Shown here one piece after another: positions 1 through 7,249 of a DNA stretch of 37,620 bases. Position 1 is the stretch's first letter. Every line of letters begins with the position of its first letter. The notes under the pieces are model-generated. The model did no database searches. It worked only from the letters and a program-made list of their open reading frames with translations, and was not told the DNA's origin. The position numbers and the translations under genes are program-made. The stretch comes from Actinomycetota bacterium (GTDB taxonomy: Bacteria > Actinomycetota > Acidimicrobiia > IMCC26256 > PALSA-610): contig PLBO01000074.1 of NCBI GenBank assembly GCA_003134555.1, positions 56,320 to 93,939 of the forward strand, in the 5' to 3' direction.

Positions 1-1086
1 GGGAGCCGCATCGCCCTGTGGCACCAGCTCGACCCCGGCGACGATGCCGGCACCCACGCGGTGCACGCCGTCGAGCTCGCCCGCCAGTCGGGCGATCCGA
101 CCGTGCTGGCCGAGGCGCTGCGCACTGCCATCACCGTCGGTGCCTACCGGTTCGACCCCGCCGAGATAGACGCGCGGTCGGCCGAGGCCGTCCAGCTCGC
201 TCGCGAGGTCCGCAACGTGACCTTGATCGCCGCGACGATGACCGACCGCGTTCAAATGCTGGCGACCCTCGGCCGCTTGGCTGAGGCGGCGCGCGCCGGT
301 CTCGAATGTCTCCAGTTCGCCACCGACGTCGGCAGCGGGTTCAAGCTCGAGATCGCCTGGCACCTCAACCAGTTCCAGTTCATGGCCGGTCGCGTCGATG
401 TGTTCCGCGCCCGTTTGGCCGAACTCCTCGCGCAGGAGCGCCAGTCGGCCGGTCACGACGTGACGTTGTTCGGTCAGCAACTCTCGCTCGTCGACGTCAC
501 CGACCCGCCGGCATCCATCGACCTCTGGGTGCAAACAGACGCGGGACACAACCCGTTCGTGTTCGTCTTCCCGTGGCGCGCCGCCAACGCGGCGTGGGAG
601 GGGCGTGGCGACGACGCACGCGTTGAGTTGGCCGCGTGGCGCGAGTATGTGTACCCGTCGATGCCGGGCTTCATCGGTTGGTACGCGTCGACCTGGGCGG
701 CGCGGGTGGCGTGGTGGTCGAAGGATTCCGAGACTGCCGCAGTGCTGTACGACGCGCTGGTCCCGTTCCGGACGCAATGGGCATACGCGGCGGGCGCGGC
801 GATCGGGCCGGTCGAGACCGCCCTCGGCCAATGCGCGTATCTGAGGGGTGATCTCGAGCTCGCGCTTCGCCACTTCGAGGCCGCACTCGAGCAGACCGCG
901 CGGGAAGGCTGGGTCATCCAGCAGATCGAAGCCGAGCTCTACCTCGCCGCCACTCTCGGCGCGCTCGGACGCATCGACGAGGCTCGGGCGCACGACACGG
1001 TCGGACGCGAGCTGGCGACGCGCTGTGGCGCGTCGGCGTACCTCGAGCGGCGCGCGCTCGCGCCCTACTTCGACCCCACGCCCTAG
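1..1086 (+). CDS. TPR-rich C-terminal part of a large regulatory ATPase (5' end outside window)
   Basis: The reading frame is open from base 1, so the true start lies upstream; a GTG at 61 is only an internal candidate. The protein is helical and Ala/Arg/Leu-rich with degenerate TPR-like units: paired helices with small residues at packing positions and repeated phrases such as LAREV, LRHFEAALEQ and LGALGRIDEA. It resembles in style the C-terminal tail of the cyclase-AAA-TPR protein at 33883-37188 in this window, so I infer that the missing N-terminus carries an ATPase and possibly a cyclase or DNA-binding domain. No catalytic motif is visible in this part. It ends at TAG 1084-1086, 125 bp before the next gene on the same strand. 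A LuxR-type (MalT-like) regulator tail is the main alternative. Confidence 0.75.
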   Translation, partial: GSRIALWHQLDPGDDAGTHAVHAVELARQSGDPTVLAEALRTAITVGAYRFDPAEIDARSAEAVQLAREVRNVTLIAATMTDRVQMLATLGRLAEAARAGLECLQFATDVGSGFKLEIAWHLNQFQFMAGRVDVFRARLAELLAQERQSAGHDVTLFGQQLSLVDVTDPPASIDLWVQTDAGHNPFVFVFPWRAANAAWEGRGDDARVELAAWREYVYPSMPGFIGWYASTWAARVAWWSKDSETAAVLYDALVPFRTQWAYAAGAAIGPVETALGQCAYLRGDLELALRHFEAALEQTAREGWVIQQIEAELYLAATLGALGRIDEARAHDTVGRELATRCGASAYLERRALAPYFDPTP

Positions 1087-1211
1087 CGCAGACGTGGGCC
1101 GACCGGAACCTCGTGTTTCGGATTCGCCCGACGCGTCAGGTCTTCGAGGCGACCCGAACAAGTCGGCCCGGGGTGGGCCGGCCGCGTTTTGTGGTGCAGA
1201 CTTTCGTCGGT

Positions 1212-2552
1212 ATGGATCGTCCGCGGACGCAGTACGTCGGGGTGGGGGACGGCGAGGTCGCCTATCAGACGTTCGGTGACGGCCCGATCGATCTTCTGTA
1301 TTGCTATGGGCTCGGGAACCATGTCGAGCTGGTGTGGGATGTGTTGGGCCTCGGCCCGTTCTTCGCGCGGTTGGCGTCGTTTGCCAGGGTGATTTTCTTT
1401 GACCGGAGGGGAACGGGGGCGTCCGACGGAGTTCCGGCGAACGCCATCCCTACGTGGGAGGAGTGGACGGAAGATATGAGCGCGGTGCTTCGGGCATCCG
1501 GTTCGGAGCGGGCCGCGATCATGGCCGCGTTGGAGACGGGACCGATCGCCGTGCTGTACGCCGCGATGCATCCCGAGGTGGTGAGTGCGCTGGTGCTGTT
1601 CAATACGACGGCGCGGTATCTCGTCGATGATGACTACCCGATCGGTGCTAGCCAGGAGGAGATCGAGGCCTTGGTGGGGCTGATCGCGCAGAGTTGGGGC
1701 TCGTTGGAGTTCGCCCGTTTGGTCAACCCGAGTCTCGTGAACGACGACGACTTGCTGCGCCGTGCCGCGTTGTTAATGCGCGCGTCGGCGACGCCTCGCT
1801 CGGCGGCTGCGCAATATCGCGCGATGTTCGAGACCCTGGACGTCCGTGATGTCCTGCCGCTCGTGCAGGCGCCGACGTTGGTCCTGCACCGTAGCGAAGA
1901 CTCGTTTCTGCACCTCGACCACGGCCGCTATCTGGCGGAACACATCGAGCATGCGTCGTTCGTGGCCTTGCCGGGCGGCGATCTGGGGCTGCACCCGTTG
2001 GTCGGCGATCGGCTCGGCGACGAGGTTGCTGAGTTCCTCACCGGCGTGCGCGTCGATACCACGGTCGAACGTGTGCTCACGACGATCTTGTTCTCCGACA
2101 TCGTCGGGTCGACTGAACGCGCCGTGTCGCTCGGCGACCAACAGTGGAACGCGTTGTTGGACCGACATGACGCCACTGTTCGCGATCAGCTCCGGACCTT
2201 TCGTGGGCGCGAGATCAACACAACAGGAGACGGTTTTGTCGCGTGCTTCGATGGCCCCGCGCGAGCGATTCACTGCGCCCAGAGCATGCTCCGGGCAACG
2301 AGCGACTTGGGGCTTCGACTTCGAATTGGTCTTCACACGGGTGAGTGTGAAGTACGCGGCGACGATCTCGGAGGTCTCGCAGTTCACATCGCCGCTCGCG
2401 TCGGCGCGCTCGCGGGTCCGAACGAAGTTCTCATCTCTCGAACCGTGAAAGATCTTGTGGTCGGTTCCGGCATCGTGTTCGAGGACCGCGGCGCCCACAC
2501 GCTCAAGGGTGTTCCAGACGAATGGCAACTCTTCGCCGTTACTGACGCCTGA
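1212..2552 (+). CDS. alpha/beta-hydrolase-fold / class III nucleotide cyclase fusion, nucleophile lost
   Basis: This 446-residue protein joins an alpha/beta-hydrolase fold (about 1-280) to a class III cyclase catalytic domain (about 285-446), the architecture of mycobacterial Rv1900c-type cyclases. I chose ATG 1212 because its N-terminus aligns with the paralog at 31670; upstream codons in the open frame look non-coding. The hydrolase has the GDGPIDLL and FFDRRGTG motifs, but the nucleophile elbow reads AALETG where the paralog has GLSEGG, putting Leu107 in place of the Ser. The C-terminal His region (GHFH in the paralog) reads GGDL. The hydrolase part is therefore probably a non-enzymatic sensor or ligand-binding fold. 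The cyclase keeps both metal-binding aspartates (FSDIVGST, D296; TTGDGF, D340) and the Arg of HIAARV. The usual adenine-selecting Lys is Asn336, and the usual transition-state Asn is His. Likely a cytosolic homodimeric cyclase; the product nucleotide is not certain. Confidence 0.9.
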   Translation: MDRPRTQYVGVGDGEVAYQTFGDGPIDLLYCYGLGNHVELVWDVLGLGPFFARLASFARVIFFDRRGTGASDGVPANAIPTWEEWTEDMSAVLRASGSERAAIMAALETGPIAVLYAAMHPEVVSALVLFNTTARYLVDDDYPIGASQEEIEALVGLIAQSWGSLEFARLVNPSLVNDDDLLRRAALLMRASATPRSAAAQYRAMFETLDVRDVLPLVQAPTLVLHRSEDSFLHLDHGRYLAEHIEHASFVALPGGDLGLHPLVGDRLGDEVAEFLTGVRVDTTVERVLTTILFSDIVGSTERAVSLGDQQWNALLDRHDATVRDQLRTFRGREINTTGDGFVACFDGPARAIHCAQSMLRATSDLGLRLRIGLHTGECEVRGDDLGGLAVHIAARVGALAGPNEVLISRTVKDLVVGSGIVFEDRGAHTLKGVPDEWQLFAVTDA

Positions 2553-2626
2553 CTGCGACTCCGGCGTAGTTGGAGCGAACTGCCCCAACACCCCACCCAC
2601 GAGGTCGAGTGCCAAGGTCCGCTTTG

Positions 2627-2764
2627 CGCGCCGGGGTGACTTTGCATGTCGCCTACACGGTAGTCGGCGAGGGTCCGATCGACGTCGTTATGGAACGCGC
2701 ATTATGGGGCGGGTGCTTTGTCGTGTCGGCACGTGGTCGCGCGGATGGATGTCGTGTTGCTTGA
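2627..2764 (+). pseudogene. remnant of the N-terminus of another hydrolase-cyclase fusion
   Basis: About 75 bp after the previous gene, the frame reads LHVAYTVVGEGPIDVV (within 2630-2692). This matches the opening strand and turn of the two intact fusions here (VAYQTFGDGPIDLL, IAYQCVGDGPLDLL). Homology then stops and the frame ends at TGA 2762-2764. In the +1 frame, 2740-2790 keeps a hydrophobic-strand-plus-acidic phrase (VVLLDD) that could be the decayed next strand. No cyclase domain follows, because the opposite-strand TIR gene begins to occupy the DNA at 2832. I infer a third tandem paralog that was mostly deleted. The match is short, so confidence is moderate. Confidence 0.5.
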
Positions 2765-2831
2765 CGATGAGCAGTCGGTCGGCGGAGTTGGGTTCCGTGT
2801 GCGAGCGAGGCGATGGGGGTGACTTCCGCGT

Positions 2832-5726
2832 TCAGGGGAGTGGGTATTGCGCGCAGGTCGCGTGCTCGTGTCCGGCCCACGGGAGGTATTTCTGCCATTC
2901 CTGTGTTGTGAGGTTTCGGCCGGCGAGGGCGCATGCGGCGGCTTGGAGGCTCGTGGGAGCGAGGGTCCAGATCTGGCCGTCACCGTTGGTGGCTTGGGTG
3001 TACACGGTGGTGTTGTCCACGCCGAGGAATGCGAGAGATCCGATGGGGCCGGGGGTCCACGGCCCGATCAACTGTTGTGCGTCGAGGTCGACGAGTCGCC
3101 AGCCTTGGCTGCTACCGACGACGGCCGCGTGTCCGTCGGGGGCGCTGTTGACTGCGGTGATGTACGAACTGCCGAGTGGGATGATTTGCGTCACGGGTTG
3201 GAGAGTGTTGCCGTCGAACACCTGTACCGAGGTTTGGTAGGAGACCACGAGCCGTCGGCCGTCAGCGTCTGCCGAAATCCCCGTCGCGCCCGGGAACTCG
3301 ACGGTGAGCTGGGGTGTGCCATCGAGATCGGTGACGCGATAGACGCCGTCTGCGCCGGTGTGGGGTCCGCCGATCCACAAGGTGGTGTCGGAGCTGAAGA
3401 AGATGCTGGCGATGGCGATGTCTTGACTCGGACTTGCGACGACTCGCAGGGTCTTGTGCGCTACGTCGTATAGCGCTACCGAGACTGCACCGGCGGTGCC
3501 CACCAATATCGGGTTGGCGGAGATGGCGATCTGTCGGCCGTCGGGCGACCATGCACACTCGCTCAGTCCGGCGAGGTGGGCGGCGACGCCTGAGGCGGTG
3601 CTCAGGACTCGGAACGGTGGTGTCGCGTCGCGCACGATGATGTCACCGGTGGCGCGCGAGACGGTTGCGATGCGACCGATCTGTGCGTCCGAACATACGA
3701 GGGGCCCGAGGATCGCGACCGCGTGGCGGACGGCTGCGGGCAGCCCTTGCAGATCTTGTTCAATAGGGATGGGTGCACCCAAGGGCCGGTAACCCGGACC
3801 GAGGACGGTGACCGTGCTCTCGTTGCCGAGCGTCGATAACCCGATGGAGCTGTCAGGCACCCCGGTGGCGACCGCGGGCCCGAACCCGAAGTTGTACTGC
3901 GGGAGCGTGCGGGTGATCAGGACTGAGGCGCCGGTGAGGTCCCACGCGCTCACGGGCCCACCCTTGGAGGGCGCGGTCAACACGTTGCGGGTGTCGAGGA
4001 AGAGGAACGGACCGACGAAGGTGTTCGTCGGGAGCGCGGATGCGTGCGCGAGTGGTGTGAGGGTGTTGGCGTCGAAGATCCGGAAGCCGTTCGTGGTGTT
4101 GAGCCCGAGCCGGCTGTCGGTGGTGTCGTAACCGACGACTCCGTAACCGAGACCCGCAATCGGGCCCACATTGATGACGTGCGGCGTCGGATCCGGGGCA
4201 TTCAGGTCGTACCACACGGCATCGCCCGCGCCGTCAGGGGGTGTGCTCACGACGATACGCCGTCGGCTCCAGTCGAGCGCGAGTCCGTTCGCTGAGACCG
4301 CGGCGAAGCCGAACAGCGGCCGGCCGCTTGTGACGTCGCTGACCACGATGTTGCTGCCGCTCGAGGTCGGCGACGCTGTCGCGATCGCGCGGCCGTCACT
4401 GCTAAGAGCCATTGTTTCGACCCGGCCGCGCAGGCCGGTGAGGGGCGGGTCCGGTACCCACCGGTCGCCGAGGTGGGAAAAGACGTTGACTGACCGACCC
4501 GCGGTCGCTGCTGGTGACGTCACGGCGATTGTCTCGTCGTTCGGACTGAGCCAGATGCCGCTCGCAGGTGTGACGAACTTGCCGAGTCCGCTCGGGAACG
4601 CCGGGCCTTGCGGTCGGAGGGTGTGGCCCGAGTAGAGCTGGATCATGCTGTCGGTGGAAATGACTGCGAGGACCAGACCGTCAGCAGTCGTGGCGATGTC
4701 CAACGGTCCGGTGGTGGCGTCGCCGACCGGCGCGTCGCGCCAGACTTGACGCTGGCCGGTCTGCCAGTCCCACACTTGAAGGACGTTTCGATTGAGGGTC
4801 GCGCCCCGGTCCGCGCTCAAGACCGCAACTCGGTGCCCGACGAGCGCGCCCAGATTGCCGGCGGGACCTCCAAACGTTCGTTGTAAACGCGGGTCGGCCA
4901 GCACGGTGTTCAGGAGCGCGTCGCGACTCGCGCCGCTCGGCTGGCGGCGGTCGGCCTCGATCGCCAACAGCGTTGCCAACTGGCGGCTCGAACCGAGCAG
5001 CGCCTGCGACTCGGCCACGAGCAGTTCGTGCTCCGCCGTCGCCGCGTTGGTGTTGGCACGGCTGGCGTTCCTGTTCGCACGGTTCCGTTGTGCGACCGCG
5101 AACGCGCCGAACACAACCGAGATGACGAGGAGCAGAACGACCACGGTGGTGGCGGCGCGGGCGAGTCGGCGCGCCCTTCGGTGTTGGCGGATGTCCTCGC
5201 CCTCGAGTTCGTCCTTGGCGACGCCGTGCATCGGCGCAGCAAGGTCCGCAACCGCGGAACGGAATCGACTGTTACGCAGATCCAGGTCCGTCTCCGAACG
5301 CGCCCACCGCACATCCAAATGACGAGGCTCATCGCGGAGCGCGCCGCGTAACGCGTCCGGCACCGCCGACGAGCCAGCCGTGAAATCCCCGGCTGCGGGA
5401 TCCCACTCCCAAGTCCCATCCGTCAGAACCGGCAGCATGTGGTCGACCGACTTCGTCGCCAGCCAGTGCGCGATTTCCTTGTTCACCCACTCCGAACCCG
5501 CTGCTTCCGGAGAGGCAAACAACACGAACCATGCGGACTCGTCGAGCGCGCCCTCGATCGCCGACCACAAGTGCGGGTTTGTCGACAGGCCGGTCTCGTC
5601 CCGGAAGATCCGCAACGCGCGACGACTATTCCACGGCTTAGCTAACCGCTGCAGACCCCGCTGCAACGCCGGCGCCAGCCGACCATCAGCCGCATGGCTA
5701 TACGAAATGAACCCGTCGTAGACCAT
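2832..5726 (-). CDS. TIR-domain, single-span membrane, WD40-like beta-propeller protein
   Basis: This 964-residue protein starts at ATG 5726 directly with the TIR strand DGFISYSH. TIR domain about 1-150: a loop SPEAAGSEW leads to NKEI, whose Glu84 is in the position of the catalytic glutamate of NAD-cleaving TIR domains. A basic stretch (RRARRLAR) precedes one hydrophobic helix (about 192-212), then a short coiled coil (about 213-245) and the LATLLAIEA motif that usually introduces bacterial WD40 propellers. Residues about 285-940 are repeated beta-blades with GHR, WDW and LSSDGR-like phrases. The end (CALAGRNLTTQEWQKYLP) is the usual closing motif of these proteins. Predicted topology puts TIR in the cytoplasm and the propeller outside. 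TIR-propeller proteins occur in actinobacteria as stand-alone genes; a role in immunity or NAD+ signalling is inference. The gene is alone on its strand between two scar zones. Confidence 0.88.
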   Translation of the reverse strand: MVYDGFISYSHAADGRLAPALQRGLQRLAKPWNSRRALRIFRDETGLSTNPHLWSAIEGALDESAWFVLFASPEAAGSEWVNKEIAHWLATKSVDHMLPVLTDGTWEWDPAAGDFTAGSSAVPDALRGALRDEPRHLDVRWARSETDLDLRNSRFRSAVADLAAPMHGVAKDELEGEDIRQHRRARRLARAATTVVVLLLVISVVFGAFAVAQRNRANRNASRANTNAATAEHELLVAESQALLGSSRQLATLLAIEADRRQPSGASRDALLNTVLADPRLQRTFGGPAGNLGALVGHRVAVLSADRGATLNRNVLQVWDWQTGQRQVWRDAPVGDATTGPLDIATTADGLVLAVISTDSMIQLYSGHTLRPQGPAFPSGLGKFVTPASGIWLSPNDETIAVTSPAATAGRSVNVFSHLGDRWVPDPPLTGLRGRVETMALSSDGRAIATASPTSSGSNIVVSDVTSGRPLFGFAAVSANGLALDWSRRRIVVSTPPDGAGDAVWYDLNAPDPTPHVINVGPIAGLGYGVVGYDTTDSRLGLNTTNGFRIFDANTLTPLAHASALPTNTFVGPFLFLDTRNVLTAPSKGGPVSAWDLTGASVLITRTLPQYNFGFGPAVATGVPDSSIGLSTLGNESTVTVLGPGYRPLGAPIPIEQDLQGLPAAVRHAVAILGPLVCSDAQIGRIATVSRATGDIIVRDATPPFRVLSTASGVAAHLAGLSECAWSPDGRQIAISANPILVGTAGAVSVALYDVAHKTLRVVASPSQDIAIASIFFSSDTTLWIGGPHTGADGVYRVTDLDGTPQLTVEFPGATGISADADGRRLVVSYQTSVQVFDGNTLQPVTQIIPLGSSYITAVNSAPDGHAAVVGSSQGWRLVDLDAQQLIGPWTPGPIGSLAFLGVDNTTVYTQATNGDGQIWTLAPTSLQAAACALAGRNLTTQEWQKYLPWAGHEHATCAQYPLP

Positions 5727-5945
5727 TGACCGATCCCGGATCGTCGAAGCGGGCCAGTCTCACATGCTGGTCGGATCGCCGCTCAGACGCGTCCTCCCCG
5801 CAGCGCTCACGCCGTGGCGCACCGCAACGAGGTTCGACTCCGCCAACACTCCGATATCAGACAGGACCACCCAGATCTGCCCATACCGACGGCCCACGAC
5901 GTATCCCAATAACCCAGCCCAGAGGCGGAAACGCGCGTCCCAGTC
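5727..5945. other. stretch upstream of the TIR gene, no convincing gene
   Basis: This stretch should hold the promoter of the TIR gene. On the minus strand an 85-codon frame (5760-6017) ends 33 bp before the TIR start. Its first third is just the translated dispersed repeat; its later part has a plausible hydrophobic stretch (LLGYVVGRR) but no recognisable family. I see no clear -35/-10 pair. Confidence 0.4.
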
Positions 5946-6052
5946 GTGCCGATCTGGGATGCGGTCGGCTACGCCCGGCCGCGCGCCTGACGACATTGCC
6001 GAAGCAGCTGCGCGCATGCGCCGCTGCTAGAAGGTTCGGGTCCTTAGCCCAA
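5946..6052. repeat. dispersed repeat, copy A (107 bp)
   Basis: This block is nearly identical to 37429-37560. Shared order: GTGCCGATCTGGGAT, then a GGTCGGCTACGCC block, GACGACATTGCCGAAGC, GCGCGCATGCGCCGCTGCT and GGTTCGGGTCCTTAGCCC. Copy A lacks a 24-bp segment present in copy B after CTGGGAT, has a few substitutions (for example GCAGC for GCGGA), and has lost one G in the terminal hairpin arm, which breaks an 8-bp stem that is perfect in copy B. Copy A also has a small TCCCAG/CTGGGA stem at its left edge. It lies next to an IS110 remnant. Confidence 0.85.
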
Positions 6053-6069
6053 GGTAGGGAAGAGATCCC

Positions 6070-6108
6070 GGCGCGGGCTTCGGTCCGTGAGCCCGAAGAT
6101 GTCGCGCC
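6070..6108. other. two-part stem-loop in intergenic DNA
   Basis: GGCGCG (6070-6075) pairs with CGCGCC (6103-6108), and CTTCGG (6078-6083) pairs with CCGAAG (6093-6098). They are separated by a 2/4-nt internal loop and capped by a 9-nt loop. Both 6-bp arms are perfect. There is no T-tract, so it is not an obvious intrinsic terminator. It sits between repeat copy A and the IS110 left end and may belong to either. Confidence 0.45.
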
Positions 6109-6280
6109 GCTTCCATGCGCATTCGCGAACCGGAGCGGCGTTGATGAGATGCTGTGGCGTTCGCGCCCCGTGGGGGTTCACGTCGGCCCACCATCGCGGT
6201 GGTGAGTGTCAGTACGTTCCTGGCGGCCCGTGTGTTGAACGATGCGTGGGTGTGGAATTGGGCACGCCCCGTTCTGGAGG

Positions 6281-6317
6281 GTGATCGATCTTCCTGCGTG
6301 AACAGGTTGATCGTCAC
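6281..6317 (+). ncRNA. candidate bridge-RNA hairpin of the IS110 left end
   Basis: GTGA-T-CGATC-TT-CCTG (6281-6296) pairs with CAGG-TT-GATCG-TCAC (6303-6317). This gives stems of 4, 5 and 4 bp with a bulged T, a symmetric 2x2 internal loop and a 6-nt loop. IS110-group elements are known to encode a bridge RNA in the non-coding left end upstream of the transposase, with guide loops inside stems. Position and shape fit, but the full RNA fold and its guide loops are not resolved here. Confidence 0.4.
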
Positions 6318-6370
6318 GGTCTCCTTCCCGGGACGTGCGTGCCACCCCTTGACCGTTTGAGAGAGAAGGG

Positions 6371-6571
6371 ATGGCGATGACCATCGTAGAGAGCACGCGC
6401 CCGGTGACGGGGGGAGTGGACACGCACGCCGATGTGCATCTCGCGACGGCAACGGCGGCCTCTTGGGGGCCGTTTCACTTCAACGAGACTGGATGGGCCC
6501 TGCCGAAGCCAGCATCGGCAAGCTCCGCAAGTTCCTCTCGAACAACTTTGGGGATCCGCACCCCGGGTTGA
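6371..6571 (+). pseudogene. IS110-family transposase, N-terminal fragment
   Basis: ATG 6371 follows a good ribosome site (GAGAGAAGGG). The protein begins MAMTIVESTRPVTGGVDTHA then DVHLATA: the GGVDTHxDxH signature is the first catalytic block of the RuvC-like (DEDD) domain of IS110 transposases, with the first Asp present. After about codon 28 (near 6455) the match ends, and the rest (Ser/Ala-rich to TGA 6571) is unrelated sequence. A full transposase of this family is about 350-400 residues, so more than 90 percent is missing. Confidence 0.75.
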
Positions 6572-6681
6572 CGAGTACGGCGACCTCAATCCTTAAGGGC
6601 CTGCGAAAATTCAACTTCTCTGCCTTCGGCTTTGGCGCCGGGCTCGAACTCGCGGACCCGCGCCAGGAGCGCGGTTCGTGA

Positions 6682-7014
6682 TCACGAAGCGCCAGATACG
6701 ATCGGAGCAAAGCCGCTCGACGACGAAGGCGCCACGATCGGCTGCTGAGGCAGCGTTGCTTGGCCGTTGCCGTTGCCGTTGCCGTTGCCGCTGTCGTCCG
6801 TCGGCGTAGTCGCCACATTGGAACCACCACCTGACGTCGCGCCGGCGACGCGTGTCCGTCTGCTCGCAGTCACCGAGCCGCGGCCTGATTGCGATGCGAG
6901 ACCCGCGAACAGACCCGTCGCAGCGAGCGCGCCGGCCACGGCCCAACCCGTGATGCTCTGCACCTTTCGCAATCCGGAGTCACGGCTCTGCCGGCGAAAC
7001 CGCGTGGTTGCCAT
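6682..7014 (-). CDS. small membrane-anchored or exported protein with Gly-Asn repeat
   Basis: The 110-residue product starts at ATG 7014 (an in-frame ATG 12 bp upstream is an alternative). A basic N-terminus (TTRFRRQSRDSGLRK) precedes one hydrophobic helix (GWAVAGALAATGLFAGLAS, about residues 24-42). The remainder is low-complexity Ser/Thr/Gly/Pro with a run of alternating Gly-Asn encoded by a hexanucleotide repeat. There is no enzyme motif. The helix fits an N-in anchor or uncleaved signal, leaving the disordered tail outside. Similar small proteins sit beside ferric-reductase or FMN-transferase genes in actinobacteria, but no such partner is present here, so the role is unknown. Confidence 0.65.
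   Translation of the reverse strand: MATTRFRRQSRDSGLRKVQSITGWAVAGALAATGLFAGLASQSGRGSVTASRRTRVAGATSGGGSNVATTPTDDSGNGNGNGNGQATLPQQPIVAPSSSSGFAPIVSGAS
6763..6792. repeat. hexanucleotide tandem repeat GCCGTT
   Basis: Four perfect GCCGTT units (6763-6786) plus one GCCGCT unit. Read on the minus strand they encode the alternating Gly-Asn run of the small anchored protein. As 6-bp units they can expand or contract without shifting the frame. Confidence 0.9.
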
Positions 7015-7249
7015 GGCAACGATCATCGCCGCGGACGTTGTGAAGTCCCTTACGATTATGTGTGAACCGACTTTGCGTGAGGTTACGGTTTCGCGAAGAC
7101 GCCACCCCGCCGACGATCAGGCGCTCCGGACGAGGCAGTCGTTGACGCTGCGGCGCGCATGATCGCCGAACAAGCGTGTCGAGGGTGCCATTTCGCTGGC
7201 ACGTTCACATTGTTGTCGGAGGCGGCTTTGCCGTCTGCTTACACGAAGT
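7015..7249. promoter_or_regulatory. divergent intergenic region
   Basis: This region lies between the minus-strand anchored protein (start 7014) and the plus-strand FkbM methyltransferase (start 7250), so it should contain both promoters. It is locally AT-richer around 7045-7070 (CTTACGATTATGTG). I cannot assign defined -35/-10 boxes. Confidence 0.35.

Larger units (their letters stand above)
6200..6571 (+). mobile_element. IS110-family element, truncated left end plus transposase start
   Basis: The only recognisable part is the left end: a non-coding leader of roughly 170 bp followed by the first codons of an IS110-type transposase. The leader carries a long imperfect hairpin (6281-6317), as expected for the structured RNA region of IS110 left ends. 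The left boundary at about 6200 is a guess, since I cannot see the element's terminus. The element is broken after about 6455; the rest of the transposase and the right end are absent from the window. Confidence 0.65.

Noticed and set aside
6763-6792. Hexamer run as the start of a CRISPR array
   Set aside because: The units are 6 bp with no spacers and lie inside a coding frame.
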